NCBI GenBank assembly: GCA_017590115.1
Contig: JAGGNK010010337.1
Coordinates: forward strand, 2,354,141 to 2,418,140
Reading direction: 5' to 3'
DNA length: 64,000 nt
Source: Montifringilla adamsi
Taxonomy: Eukaryota > Chordata > Aves > Passeriformes > Passeridae
Shown here: positions 11,873 through 26,073 of the stretch, piece after piece
How the letters are laid out: every line of letters begins with the position of its first letter
Numbering within the stretch: position 1 is the stretch's first letter
Made by a program: the position numbers and the translations under genes
Notes under the pieces: generated by a model
What the model saw: the letters and a program-made list of their open reading frames with translations, nothing else
The model's database searches: none
Told to the model about the DNA's origin: nothing

Positions 11873-14800
11873 CTACCCATGCTTCACTGGCAGTATTGTG
11901 TACAAGCTGAATTTCTTTGTACAACAGTACTCCTCAAGAAAAGTGTCACACGTCCATCCTCTGGACAGGTTTCAGGAAAAGTGTCAGAAGTGAAAGCCAG
12001 CGCTACCAGCTGTAGGAAAACAACATTTTTCTGCCCCAGTGAAGCTGAGTTCTGTGGCTGCTGACCTCCTGGAATGTTTGTGGCCAGCATTCATCGTGAC
12101 CTAGCTCTGTGGTGGGCCAAGTCCTGCAGAGTGGCTGCAGAACCCAGATGGAAATGCTGGCTCACTGTAGGATAATTTATTTTGGTTAAATGAGGTTGCA
12201 GAGTACAAGCTTAATTTTAGGTTATCCTGATGGTAAAATTATATGTCATGGACCAGAGGGAGAAGTTTTGTTTGACTTTTCATAATAAAGGATTGGGGAG
12301 TGACAGGAGATGTGCAGGGAGAATGTATTAGCTGGAAAACCCAATTGGAAGCAGTTTTGTATTTTAAATTCTGTCAGATTCCACACTGTGAATAACAAAG
12401 CCCAAACAAAATAATAAAATTAAACTTAAAACCCACCAGTATTTTAGGGTAAATTTAGGCTATATTGTCACCTGGGCAGAGATCTAAGAAAGTAATTAGT
12501 ATTATTGTATTCTGAGTTCTAGTTTGATTCATGAATTTGTTATATTCAAAATCTCTTCTTTTTTGTATTGCTGATAATGAATGAAAGTGACCAGGAAAAC
12601 CCTAGCTCATTTTAATTTATTTTCACAGTATCTGCACAAGCAGCACAACTGTATTTCATAGCATGTGTAGCTAAACAGGTAAACTCAGCTGAAACTTTTA
12701 TTAAAACAAATAATGGGTAAATAAGTTTCCAAACACAGTTTTCTGCATAGTCATCAGCCTAAAGTTCTGCTTTGGGTGGTTTAGCAGTAATTTTCTAGAC
12801 AGCATAAAAGTGCACTGAAGTTCTTAGAAAAACCTCAGTAAAATCTCCAGCAAAAGTTTCATCGTATATTCTGTATTTTGTACTGGCTGACCTGGGGATT
12901 AAAGATTAAGCTTTTCATGCAGAGGTAGCTCTTTCTTAGTCATAATAAAATTCTTACCACTTCATACTATTAAAGCAAAAGTAATCAAAGCCTTGCTTTA
13001 GTTGTATCCAGATTCATTGATATTATCTGCAGAAAAATTAGGCATAGAGTCCATTGTCAATTCTCACTGCAGTATCCACGCCAAGTTTGAAGTAAAATTC
13101 TACTTTGATTTATGGAATGTTCAGACTTTTAAAACCATAGCCAGAGTCTCCTGACTGGCTGTCAGTGATGTCATATGTGTCAATAATGCCCTCTAAGTGC
13201 AGGACTCGGACTCTGTCTCCCTTTTTATTTAAAAATTCCATTCCATCATAGCAAAAAGACACTTAAAGGAAAGTCTTCAGCTTCTTGCCTTATCACACTA
13301 TCCAAAGCATATAATAATACTCAGAAAATGCACTACCTGTCATGTTTTAGTGCTTAAATACAGGTCAGAAAATCTGCCATACAAACAGGATGGTGTAAGC
13401 ACTGCACTGGAAGGGCAGGGAAAAGTCTAACTCTATCCTCAACTTCCATGACAGCAGAATCCCGAACAGCTCCAGTCAGAGTTCACAAACATGGGTACAG
13501 GGAAAGAATCATCCTTCCTCTCAGTATTGATCAAGCCACGCAAATGACATTAACCTGGGAGAGGCCCATGTGGCAGCAAAGCAGATGCTCTGGATCAGAC
13601 TCTCAGACCAGTGGAAATGGTTGTAGTTTATGTCCAAGGCTGCACAGAGCTTTTATTTGGAACATATTCTTGCAAATACCAAAACAGAGAAGTGCTTGGG
13701 CCAAATTTACCTGCGGTGAACTATCACTAAGGGCCTCAGCCTCACTTTTTTGATTTGTTAATTTGTCAGTTATGATTTTAGTTGGTTACTTAATATTAAA
13801 AAAAAAAAAGTTTTTTAAAAAACAGCTAAATCAAGGGAGAAGTGGACAGCCTTTCATTTTCTTTTAAGAGGCCATATTGCTTATTTCAAGCAGAGCTGGT
13901 AACATTCCAATGTTCTTTTGATAAGCATATTAACCAAGACCAAAGACCATGGGAACAAAAAGAAAATGGCATTGTGGGTTATGCAAGAAAGCATTTTTGT
14001 TTTCATTTCTGTGCAAGACGAGTGGTGTTGCAGGATGATACAGAGCAGAACTCATTGTTAATGCATTTTTGCTAGGAAGTTCTCAGAAGACAAGGGGTCT
14101 CTGGAAACTGAGCTTTCAGACAAGGTCAAGGGTAACAAAGTGCTTCTGGACACTATTCTTCAGGCTAGCAGTCTAGTCTGTATTTTTCTCATACACTGGC
14201 TGGAAACGCTAAAAATAACAGTTTAATGATCTCAGTTGAAATGTACTGCAATATGAAAGAATACTGCTAACTTTGTTAAAAAAACTTACAGGTACTCTCT
14301 CTGCCCTTTAGCCTGTGTAGCACTTTTGTCTGATTTATGATAATTTTTCTAGTGAAAAAAGGGTTCTCACATTGTTACTTTTTCGGAGCTCTACCAGAAG
14401 ATGAGAAATGGAGAGCACGCCTGTGCAGTGCTACACAGAGTGTATCTGGTGAAATTAATTTAAACCAAACAGATGTCAAATATACAGCGTAAACAAAATA
14501 CATACACTGTGGTTTCCCACGAAAACCTTTAATTTATATTTACAAAAATGCTGCTTAGAACAACAGATAAAACAATCTATTATACATCTATGTACAAACT
14601 GTTCTAAGTTGATCATATTCCTTTAATTAAGGCACTTATGAGCTAGGCCACTTTCATCATAACAAATCTTCTGTCCTTTTCTTAGTCAGAATCTTTTGGA
14701 ACATAGGAGAGCCTAAGAAAAATGGAAGCTATTAACATATTCATATTTAATAAATGGGTCTTTTTGCATAAGAAGTAAATCTCCTAGAATATATCACGTT

Positions 14801-17800
14801 ATTTCCTGCAAATGGTTCTATGAAGTAGGCTCTTTCTTTTTGTTCCTCCTTTAATATGACTGCATTAAGCTACATTTGAGAAGTCTTGTTTACTTTTTCC
14901 ATATCAGTGAGCTGACTTTTGAATTTAAAGGCTAAACTCCTGTCTTTTAGATATGAAGAAGCATATCTACAGCAAAATTAGTGGTCTCTTTCTGATTATA
15001 GAATGATGTATCTGTGGTGTAAAAGATATAGGATTAACTACTACAACTTAAATTAGAAATCCTCTGTTGTACATTTTAGACACTTCTGTTGTGTTCTCAG
15101 TAAATGGATGTCGTGGTTCAAACTTTCAAAGTAAAAACTTTTTATATCTTAAACTTGGAAATAAAACCAACCCCTCCCTATGTAATAGGTAATTATTGCC
15201 CCTCCTTTTGCACAGACATTTTTATTTTGCAGTGCATGCCAATGAGTAGTGTTCCCCTGATAGATAATTTTGTCCACAGCTGTCCTTCAAAGTTGTTGTC
15301 AGTTACTTTTAATTGAAAGAAAACTTTCCATAGCAATGATGCTCTCTTGCAAAGTAGCTTCCATTTTTTCCACATAAAACTGCAGTCAGTAGCCTGAGAG
15401 CTGGTGATTCTGACAGTTTAGAAATCTTTATTCTACATTTTATTCACACTCTGAGGAAATGAGAAACAAACAAGGGCAGGGAATGCACAACTGAGGTTAA
15501 CCTCATCTGAACCTTTAGCTGCAAATCCTCATGGAACATTCTTATATGGCTATTTCATGCAGAAGCTGTAGAGAATGAAACAGATTTATATCAGTCTCGA
15601 ATATGACAGTTTTGGAAGTCTACCACAATTATCTTCATCAAAGGTGCATGAAAGGTGCACGCTTTATTTTCATGGCCTTGAAGATCCATTGCATATCAAA
15701 ACAGTCCTTCCAACAGCATGACACTTGCATTTTTTCAGGCCAGAATATACTTTTTTATTGGGCACCTTCTGCAGAGACTCCCCCTTAAATTACCATTAAT
15801 CTTCCATTATGATTCAAATCATCATCAGGGTAATTTATACAGTTGTCTTGTGTTTTGGTTGGGATGAGACACTGCTCCTGGGAATGATCTTGATAACAGT
15901 GTCACAAAGGCTCCTGCTCGAATCACCAGAATGCAGTACAGTTCTATCCTCATTCTCCACACAACACTCCTCTACTTTTCATCTTCTGATGTAAACCCCA
16001 GGGGACATGTTCTGCTAGGACACTTGGGTCTGAGAGGGTCCTCTCTCATCCGTTACTCATAAAAATTGCTGCATATATGGAAAAAACAGCTCCCTCAAGA
16101 TCTGGTTGCAGATGAGTACATGGAATAAAGGAGGTAGTGCCTGTAATATTTAAGAGTGTGAGCAGTGCCTTTGTATCTCTTCTGTCAGAACCTTGTAGTG
16201 CTGGTTGAATCTTTACCTCCCCCTGTTCTAGTGGACTCTCCAAAAGAATTCCTAATGTTCTTTATGCAATTCATCTCATGCCATCCCTTTTTGGTGTCTG
16301 GGGTTGGCTAAAGATGTTCTTTCCCTTTGCTTTTGAAAGAGCTGCAGGAGATGGAAAAGCCTGGCCATTGTATTTCTGTGGAGAGACTGTGGGGCAACGT
16401 TTGCTTGCTAAAGTAGGTGTCGTGTTTGGTTTGGGGCTGTGGCAATGCCTGCTCTCAGGAGGTATTGTCTGCTGTTATCATCCTGTTTCTTCAGGCTGAT
16501 ATTGTCTGAAATTGGAGAGGGCATGATGTCTGTGTCAGTTCCTCTGGGGACTGAGAGTACTACAGGGTAGATTTGCTTCCCAAATTCTGTCTCTTGCAGG
16601 AAGTCAGAGTGCATAACTTACGAGCTAAAAAAATCAGGGGAAAAAAGAAAGAGGGAGAGGGTTGTTTTTTCAGGTTCTATGAAATGTTCACAGCACAGCT
16701 CCATGAGTTGTCAACACAATGAGACTGACAGCAAACTTTGCCAAGAGGCAGGAAAAAAGCCTTGAAGTTTTAAACCAGCACTGCTACTGAGCTCCCTGTC
16801 ATTGAACCATGATGTAAATTGTATTATGTTCACCGGAGAGAAGGCCACACTACTACCAACCTCTCTATAGATTGAGCTTTGCACGGATCCTTCTTCTACT
16901 GAAATATCTATGAAATCTAGTTCTGAATATTTCTTGTATCTGTGTCTTGTTCACAAAGACAGCAGCTCTTTTTTTTCAAAATACCAGCCTTCATTTTTGC
17001 TCTAGAAAGCTGCTCGTATATGAATCTCACTCATTCAGAAATGGTGTGGTTATGGGCACTGTCTCAAGAAGTTTCCCCTGCTAAAAAATTCAGGAAGTCA
17101 AGCAGTAAAAGTTAACACAGCATATGAATTTTGGTTAGCAGCAATACACCCCTAACTTTTCTTCCTTTAAACTGCCAACAGTTTAAAAAAAGACATTTGC
17201 ATGTAATCATTAACATTTTTGTTTTCAATTACCACTGAAAAGGATTCAGGCAAGAAATTATGGTAGATCTGACCAAAGGATGAAAATCTAATTTTGTGGC
17301 AACATCTGAAGTTTCAGCACATATGTTCTTTGATGGAATGAAAATAAATCTCCCTAACACTTTCTGAAAAAAAATTTAATTGAGTTAAAGTAGAAAGGTG
17401 CTTGAGTAGGTTGGGATGACTGAGGACCCCTTTCCTTACTTGCCACATAAGATTTTCTTCTCAAACCAGCAGCATCCCTGCATTCTAGATTTGATGCAAC
17501 AGCCTTTTCAAAATCTACTCAAAAGCTGAAAATGTTTTTATTATTTTTAATATTAGGGCACCATGAGTAATTCTTCTAATTCAGGCTATAATTTATTGTA
17601 GTTTGCAGCTAAATTGCATAAAGTTTTGGTTTTGCTCCCACAACAGTTTTCACATCACATTCTAGTCTGAGGACATCATATGTGTTTAGCATATATACAT
17701 AGCAACATGCATATAATCCACACAAAGTGTCTCTGGTTCCAAGACCTGATATAGGACAGAACATCTGCAATAGCATCATTGTTGCTATTTCTACATGTCA

Positions 17801-20800
17801 TGTTTATTCTAAGTAGAGAAATACAGATTGAAAGACTCCCTGAATTAGTTTTTTTTTTTCCTTTTTCTTTCCTTGTAAAAAATAGGAATAATAATGCTCC
17901 TCATGAATTGAGGAACAGACTACGTTACTTCATGAAAAATTGTGGGTGTTAATATGCTGGTTGGTAGCATTTCACTCATGAATAGAAGTTGGTCTGCATG
18001 AGCAGCCATGAATCAAGAGGAAAATGAAAGAAAAAGGATCTAACAGTCCATATGTCTGTCCAAATGTACTGTCTTTTGGTACTCTGGGTGATGAATGCTA
18101 AAGGTACAGGATTGTCATAAAAGACTTTCCCAGAGATTTGTGAAAAGTTTTCTTCTTAAATCTAGCTAAAGAAAGCAGAGTAGTTTTAGAAAAACTAAAT
18201 TATGGTCTGTACATATATTGCTCCAGCTATTGACATGCAGTATGGTTTTCAGATACTGACTGGAGACAGCTTTCAGTAAATGCACAAACAATGGAGAAGT
18301 GGAACTGATGGAGTGTCCTGAAGCTGTCCTGTCTCTTGATATTAAGAATATTAATGTTGATCTTTTATTAAGAGAAATTTTTTTGGGCATGCAGAATAAC
18401 TTGTGGAAACTAAAGATATAATGCCATTTTCTTTTTAAGACCTATTAGGCCCATTCTTGTCTGGAATTCAGGACAATTTCATCCATTCTGATATGCCTGT
18501 TTCCTGTGATTGTTCTTTTTGGAAAGTAAAATTACTTCCCAAGTAAAACAAGCTTCTTCCAGGAATACTTGTGGTATCCTCTGCTACCAAGTAGCTACTG
18601 ATGTCCACTCCTGAGGGCAGTTTGGAGTCTGTGAAGAGCTTCTAGCTCACAGAACCACTAAACAGCCTTTGTTAAACTGACTCAGTGGAAGGTGACATAC
18701 AATTTTAAAGTTTCACTTCCTTTCAATTAGCAGGTGATTACATTTGATGAGTTAGATTGTTTCCCTTGTGCCAATTTTCAGTTAACAGTCTATGAGTTGT
18801 TAAATATTCCCATGTACAGAAACAATAGGAAGTGATTAAAGTGCGGCCAATCTGGTCATGGTCATTAAAAAGGAAACTGCCTTATCCTTAGAAAGTAAGA
18901 AAAATAAATACCTTGGTATTGCCCAGACTACATAGAAAGTTTACTTCAACAATCTCATGTAACAGTAGCCATTTTCCTAGAAAGAGATCTATCTTGAAGT
19001 CTGACAAAAATATATAATGCACAAGTTTGATATTGGTAAAAGGTATTTTCTATTTTTTTTTTTTCATTGGTATAATTAATTCTACTTGTTGCTATAAGTA
19101 CTTAATGTACGTTTTCTTGTAAAAATATTGAGGTGGGACTATGATATTTAAAGGATTTGAATTTGTCTTGATTTGAATTTGACTCTGAAGGAGTCTTTGC
19201 CCTGGTAGTACAGACTTGCTCTTGCAAAATGTATAACCAATAAGATTTCCTGCTCCATCATGAGATCTTTTCAGCAACACCTTGTGCAGGCAAATGAGTT
19301 CTGCTCTGAGCAGACCATTATTGTCCCCTAACTAAAACTTTTTTATCTTGATAAGGAGGATTTCCCTGTAGTATAGGCACAGGCCAGGGGTTAAAGAAAT
19401 CTAGCTTCAGATTTCCTGTCTCCGAACATTATATTGTTTGGTGATGATCCCTTCTTAAACTTTTGGCTTTTGAGATTTTAGGATCAGTGGTGCTTTATTT
19501 CACTAAATGCCATTGTGGGGAAGGCTGGGCTCAGACCCCGGGCACCCAGAAGGGAAGAGTAAAGCAATGTTTTTGTCCCTTTGTTACTCAGAGAGATAAA
19601 AGATTGGACAGTTTTATTTTCAGACGGGAAAAGAATTGCTCTTAGCTGTCCTGGGGTTATGATGTTTCTATGGTTATTTTTTAATTAATTGCTTAGATTT
19701 GAAGCTACCTAGTTTTCCAATCAATAAGCAAAGAATGAGAGATGGAAAGGAGGTGGTTTCACAGTTCAAGTTCCTCTTGAGTCATAGTCTCTGGCTTAGG
19801 GAATGCAAAGGGCCATATTTTGCATTTAAAGGACGAAATGTGTGATGGAAAAACAGAGTATCATGGTGAGTAGTCTGTCACAGGGAGGTGAGCAATGTGA
19901 CATAATTTCCATCCTATTCCACACTGTGAAAAGTGTCTGTGCAGCCCTGTGTGCTCAGCAGCATGAGGCTGGGCTGGGGTGGTTATGGTAGAATGCAATT
20001 GCTATGTTTTGGAACAGTCCCTCCCTTTTATCATCCAGGAAAAAATTCATGCAGTGATCTTGTTGCTGTACACTCTCCTCAATGTGTTCATCTCCCTTTG
20101 CAGCCACCATATTTTACAGGGGAATTGTCCCCCAGCCCTGATTTTACTGCTCTTAATAATGTGTTCCTTGGGAAAGATGAACAGCTCTTAAAAAAGTCTT
20201 GGCTCAGGATGGTTAGATTAAGATTTCCTCTCTTCTGACTCTTCTGTTTGAATTTTTAGAATTATTTGCTTTAATCCCACATCTGGGGAAAATTCTATGG
20301 TTTATTTATAAAAACGTCAGATGAAACAATCAGTGTGATTCTTTCTTGCTTTTGGAGTCTAGAGATATATAGTGACTGACTAGAATTTACTTTAAGTGGT
20401 TCCTTGTCTAGATTGTCTGCTAACATAAAATACAATAAAATGCAAAACATAAAATACAATAACCAGGATGATTCCACTTCAGGAGAAGTATTCTACATGC
20501 CCACCTTAAGACTGCTAGGCAGATAGTAGTGGTAGAAGAGAAAATTAAGGAAAATTTGCTTTTCCAACAACCCAGAAAGTAATTGTATAAAGTTCTGTGT
20601 TTCTCCTGGACTAGAAAAATACTTGTCTGTTTTCATGACAAATTTAAGTCCAGATGTGGTTGGAGACTTGTGTTCTTTCTTAGTGTCCACCTCCACTTAG
20701 ACAAGTGCTTGTGTAGGATCTCAAACCATCAGAATGTGTCTTTAAGGTTGACTGTGCTGATTAGGTGGGACATGCTTAAGCTCGTGCTTAATTATCTGTG

Positions 20801-23154
20801 ACATAAGATTTTGCATGAGATTTTTGTCTGAGCTTTTTTTTTCAAAATCTGAACTCCAAAGCTCCGATATTGAGGGGTTTTAAATGAAAGTTTGATATCA
20901 GGCAATTCTTCATCTGCTATGATGTTTCTAAGAACTCAGACATGGAATAAATCTCATGAAACAGTCACTTGCTGTTAGTGTTTTTAATGGAAATTATAGA
21001 TAAAAATTGTCTGCTCAGCCATCAACTCCATGTTTCTACTAGTACATACTTGCCCTTGCATACATATTCTTTCTCATAGAATGCAAGTTAAATAACAGGT
21101 ACTTTTACTTTTTTTTTAAAGAGCAGCCTAACACATCTAATTTCTGCAATTTCTACCTATGGTTTTCCTCTTAAAGGTAATTTGTTTCCTTTCAAGTAAT
21201 TACAAATTGTACATTTCCAGTCACATTATGCCAACATCAAGACTGATAACTAACTAGTTTGATTCCACTCTTATCAACATTTTATGAAAATTAGAAGTGA
21301 AAACATCACACTGGGACCTTTAGAGTTGCTTTAAGTTGTTTTGAATAAATAGCAGGGTCTCTTATAGCTCTAATGATTAGAACAGCTAAAAAGATTCCAC
21401 TACAAGTTGTAATGCATCTCTCTTTATAAGAACCCTGGAAACCTGTTCATCCTGTTTATTTTACTTCTGCTGTGTAGTGGCATTCTTAGAGAGGCATAAA
21501 TGCTATTTTAGGTTCTTGCATAGTTTAAGCTTTACTGAGTTGGAATAACATTTCTCTAGCTAGTCTTTTAAAGCAATCCCATCCAGGCAGAAACACTTCA
21601 GTTGCATTTGGCAAATACTGTCTATTCACAGCTGTTGTTTAGTAAAATAATTTTTATTGTCTTTTTTTCTTCCTATGAATTGGATACTTAGTATTAAAAT
21701 GAACACATTTTACAGCTTGGTTTTGTTGTTGTATTGGGAATTTTTTGGTTGGGTTGTTGTTTTGTTTTTGGTTTCTTTAAGAAAGAGAAGATCCATGGTA
21801 TCTCTTCATCAGAAACCTGTAGGTTAGTTTGACCTAACTTTTATATTGTGCGAAGATTCCTAGGTCCCTCTGTTCAAAAGCAACTTCTAAGATCATTACT
21901 GAAGCAACCAAAATTTCAAATTTTTTTTTGTCTGAGATAAGGTGGAGAAAGCATTGACAAATGTCTAAATATATGTTTTGAAATTAAAAAAAAAAAAAAT
22001 AGAAAAAGCCAAGACCCCAAAAGCAACTTTTCTTTCACTCAGATTTGTTCTAGCTGTCCTTTAGAACACTTTCTTATACAGTCTTAAAAGCACATTTCAA
22101 AATTCTAGTTTTGAATATTTGTCTAATGATGTTCTTCCGCTCTTTTGCCAGACAATAGGTCAATAAATTGCCAAAAGAAAGCCTGACACAGCAGCAGTTC
22201 TGTGATTTCCAAAGATCTAAACTCTACAGTTCCATCTTAGGAGTGTAATAAGCTTTTCTTGTACATCTCTTCTAAGGCTGTCTCAAAGCACTTTCTAAAC
22301 TGCAAAGGAATAAGTGCAACTGCTGTCTTCAGCAAGACTAGGAATTTTTTTTTCCCTCTCGAACCATAAACCCAGAAATCTAACACCCATTTGCCAGACC
22401 TTCTAGGAACTTCAGTGGACCTCAGGAAAATTGTCTAGAAATTCCAGACAATTGACTGTTTGGAACAAGTAAAAAAGGTTGTGTTTGATTCTCATCTTTG
22501 TTTTTGAAAACAGTGCCAGGCTTTCCTCCAGTGTCAGGCTTTTTTGCTTGGGTAGTCACTAAACAGTTTTTTATATTTGTATGGTGGCATGCTGGCTTTG
22601 TACGAATTTATATAAATAAGGCATGTGAAAGAGGCAAACATAGAAAGAAGATAATTAGAATTAACAGATGAAGAGTGAGGCTCAGAGAGATGCACAAATG
22701 TAGTGTCTTTGCCAATAAATCACCAATGGGAATGATTAAAAAAGAAAATCTAGTATATACCTATTTTTCAGTTCTCTGATAAGCAATATGGTGGGAATAA
22801 TTCTTTGGCTCTCGAGTTACATTCCATGTTAGTGGGTTAGTAATGGGTCACACATGACTGATTTAACAGAATAAAGGCTAAGATTAGATTACTCTTTTTA
22901 ATAAAGTGAGCATACTTCAGATGAGAATGTTTTGTCTATTCATCAAAATTATGCATGTGGTGCCAGGCATCCTCTTCTTTTAAATGTACCTCATTGAAAA
23001 TACAGCAAGTTAAACACAAACCATCTTAAACATGTGGAAGCATATTGTAGCTACTGTGGTTTTTTTAATATGTCATGAGGGAAGCAGCAGTGCTGCACAT
23101 GAAGCTGGCTTCTAAATACCAGTTTCAAATACCAAGCTAGTGCCTGCAATATTT
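11873..23154. other. Long unique stretch without recognised repeats or genes
   Basis: More than 11 kb in which I identify no CR1, LTR or exon. Open frames are short (101 codons at most) and lack domains. Low-complexity pieces include A-runs near 13798 and 21985, a T-run near 17850, a G/T-rich patch at 21719-21775 and a duplicated ACATAAAATACAATAA block at about 20421-20462. Slightly GC-richer patches occur near 13450-13740, 16020-16600 and 19930-20200, without a recognisable product. Confidence 0.5.
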
Positions 23155-23226
23155 TCCTATATATATCAAAAATGGAATGCACTATATATGTATATAAATA
23201 TATAGTATATGTGTATATAAATATAT
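23155..23226. repeat. AT-rich microsatellite with a repeated TATATAAATATAT core
   Basis: A TATA-rich array in which a block of roughly 21 bases (ATATGTATATAAATATATAGT-like) occurs twice in direct orientation. It is likely a slippage-prone simple repeat. TATA-like strings inside it are not evidence of a promoter. Confidence 0.8.
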
Positions 23227-23582
23227 CAACCAGTCAATAGAGAGGAAGAAAATATTTTTTTCCAAGCATAATAGATGAAGTTGAGGCAAAAAGTTGGTTG
23301 CCATGAGATCTGATTTCTGATTTTCTGTGATTTCGTTTGCTTGTGTTTTCTTAATCCATCAAGTTACTTCTGGTGAGCTGCTTATTGACTCTCATGCACT
23401 TGTCAATTGCATTCCATTACCCATACAAAAGGTCAATAATTCCTCAGGAATTCTAACTGCTATGTTTATTCTGAATTTTGGGTTTCTCAGATGCAGGGGA
23501 AGGTATAAAATTGGGAATGGCATCTTGTCTGTGAGGCCATGTATGTACTTTGCCACTTAACACCCAATTCATGTTTGCACTC

Positions 23583-23752
23583 TGAATTACAGAGGAGTTG
23601 AGGCTGAAAGAGACATCTGAAGGTCATCTTGCCCAGCCCCTTGCTCCAACCATATCCAGACAACTTTTGCATATCCCCAAGGATGGAGACTCCACAGCCT
23701 TCCTGGCAGCATGTGCTAATGTTCATTCACCTTCACATAGAGAAACTAAACC
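23583..23752 (-). mobile_element. CR1 LINE 3' fragment, old
   Basis: The plus strand reads as the reverse complement of a CR1 3' end: GAGTTGAGGCTGAAAGAGAC, then GGTCATCTTGCCCAGCCCC, then a block with CCAAGGATGGAGACTCCACAG, in the order seen in other CR1 copies such as 29741-30858 in this window. The octamer tail is degenerate and the 5' side is lost. High divergence and small indels mark it as an old copy. Frames across it on either strand are not genes. Confidence 0.75.
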
Positions 23753-24986
23753 TATTTCCCAGAGCCCATTTGCAAAAGGAAATTTAGAAGTGTTGTTTGA
23801 AATCTATGGGTAAGGAAGTATTGAACGTACTACCAGTGAGAAACCGTATTTAGTTCTTGTATTGCTCCCTTGAGATAGGAAACCCTCAGTAACTCACTTT
23901 CTGCGACCTGTTGTATATAATGTGCTGTGTGCTGCTTCCCATGAGGTCCAGGGGGAAGGAAAAACAAACCCAAGTCCTTGACACACTTTGATCAAAACCA
24001 GTGGTTTGGAGTCTCTGTCTACCTGTTTAAGAGTCACAGTGGGCCATGCAGGTAGCAGCCTTGAGGGTATAGATGAGGACATGACGAGGCCCCTGCAACA
24101 GCTGGAATTAGTCTAGAAGGGGGAAAGTTGACAGCAATCTTCAGGAGAGGTTGGAACAATTGGTGAAAGAGCGATGACCTGCTCTGTATGACATATTGCT
24201 GGGTAATGCTGCCAGATGAGTTAATAAAGCCATTGCCTAATTAAACCACATCCTTTGCATCATGTCTTCCTGCACAGTCAAGCTGTGTGCTTTCTGGCTT
24301 GTAGGGTATCATCAATAATACAGATCCGACATCTAGATCATCTGGTGGTGGTGCAGGAGTTAGAATACAGCTCACTTCCTCTTAGCTGTATTTGGCTGTG
24401 CAGAACTAACAGGAGTAAAAAATGGTAACAATTTATTTTTATCACTTAAGTGAGTACATTTGGACTGACTGCATATGGAGAACAGATCTACTGAATAAGA
24501 CTTTTGCCTAGTAACTTTTTCTGACTGTAGCCACATTTAATAATTGTGGTTGAAATGCTGGCTTTACATTTAAAAACATGTTGACAGAGTATCTTTCACA
24601 AATAGGAACATGCTCACATGATTCTAAACATACACTATAGTCCTTTCCCACATCTACATCTGTTTCTTTAATTGATATTGTATTTTAATTATTCTAGCTT
24701 ATAAATACACACTAGGGCTGATAAACACGTTTTCTATCAGATATTTTTGGAAAGAAAACTGTCGCCAGAGTTTTGTTTTTTTTTTTTTTAATTTGTTTTT
24801 TGCGGCACTTTTTCAAGATTTTAAAACTTTGTAACAGAGTTGTTTCTATTAACTTCTGTTGGATAAAAAGATAGGGAAAGGTGCAGACTGCTCAAATCTT
24901 TAACAGTGAGATAAACCTCAGAGTATAAAAGAAAGCTCATAATAGGACAGTATGTTCTACTGTGTAGTGCATTCATTTTTGCTCAG
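23753..24986. other. Unique non-coding DNA
   Basis: No recognisable gene or transposon. Contains a T-run near 24775 and short open frames only. Confidence 0.5.
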
Positions 24987-25032
24987 GAAGAGACAAATGC
25001 TGGTGTTATGAAGAGACAAATGCTGGTATTAT
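24987..25032. repeat. 23-bp tandem duplication (two units)
   Basis: GAAGAGACAAATGCTGGTGT plus TAT at 24987-25009 is repeated at 25010-25032 with one substitution (GTTAT to ATTAT). GAAG begins a third unit that decays at once. This is a recent local duplication by slippage or repair. Confidence 0.9.
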
Positions 25033-25999
25033 GAAGCAGTTAAGTCACAAGTTAATTTCCATGAATTGCAGAAGGAGCACCAGTGACACATGCCAGAGTG
25101 TTTTAGCACTTCTTTATCTCAAGGCATATTTGAAACAATCTGGAATTAGAAAAAGCAATCACTAAACCTGCTAAACCCCTGCCAGAATTTACAGGTGAGT
25201 GTCTCTATCTGAAGATCTCTATTTCATGAGGTTGTTTGTTTGCATAGTACCCACTTCCTTTCTTTTCTCAGTTAAATTAATGGTAGATGGATGAGAGATA
25301 TTTTTCAAACAGAGGGAAAGGATTAGCTATTATACCAAATATGGGTCAGAATTGTAAGTGATGTTCCACCCTGTCTGGTGCTGATATTCCCAAAGGATTC
25401 TTTCAGTGTTGGCCTTATCAGTCAACTCTTCACTTTTATTTACTTTAGCAGTTGCTTTAAAAATTCATTCTAGCATCTGACTAAAATCAAGAGAGGGAAG
25501 TAAATGTATCTGCTCTATCTCATTAGTTAACAGAGACTTACAAAGGTTTGATTTCGGTTTATGTCAGACAATATTCTATAATTAAGCACAGACCATCATC
25601 AATTCTCTACCAGAGTGACCTGGGAGGTTGAAATAGCTTTGGTGTTTAATAGAACAAAATTCAGATAAAACAAACATTTTGGACCTAATTTTTTTCAGTT
25701 GTCTCCACTAGAATCAGTGGATTCTCACAGCAGCAGCAAGTATCCCTATTCATGCAGATATCTTCTATATTTTAATTTTAAAAATTGCTGCTTCTTTATC
25801 CTCAGTTGTTGTTTTAATACTAATACTGAAAGCCATGGAATTTTTTGTTTGAACTTGTTTAATGACTGATTAGTGTTGGCATCTTAAAGGAAACAAAATA
25901 CCCTAACTTTGACCAAAGTCACAAATATGTGTTGAGAATAGCAACTCACTTGTATTCCCACACTGGATGAGAAAGGCTGGCATATCATGATGGAAACAC
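25033..25999. other. Unique non-coding DNA
   Basis: Nothing recognised: no open frame of note and no repeat signature. Confidence 0.5.
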
Positions 26000-26073
26000 A
26001 TGAATAAAGAAACAACCTATGTTATAAATTATAGCTCATGGATTAAGAAACAGCTAATGGTATAAATTATAAC
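26000..26073. repeat. Imperfect tandem duplication, about 37 bp, two units
   Basis: Unit 1 (26000-26037) and unit 2 (26038 to about 26073) share the order ATGRATWAAGAAACA...TATAAATTATA, with a few substitutions and a 2-base length difference. It is older than the 23-bp duplication 1 kb upstream. Confidence 0.75.

Noticed and set aside
16825..16850. ACCGGAGAGAAGGCC, resembling the TGEKP linker of zinc-finger genes
   Set aside because: No Cys-Cys or His-His pattern on either side, and the frame stops soon after. A chance match.
22429..22453. Perfect 8-bp hairpin AATTGTCT/AGACAATT with a 9-nt loop
   Set aside because: Many 8-bp inverted repeats with short loops are expected in 64 kb. There is no pre-miRNA-length stem.
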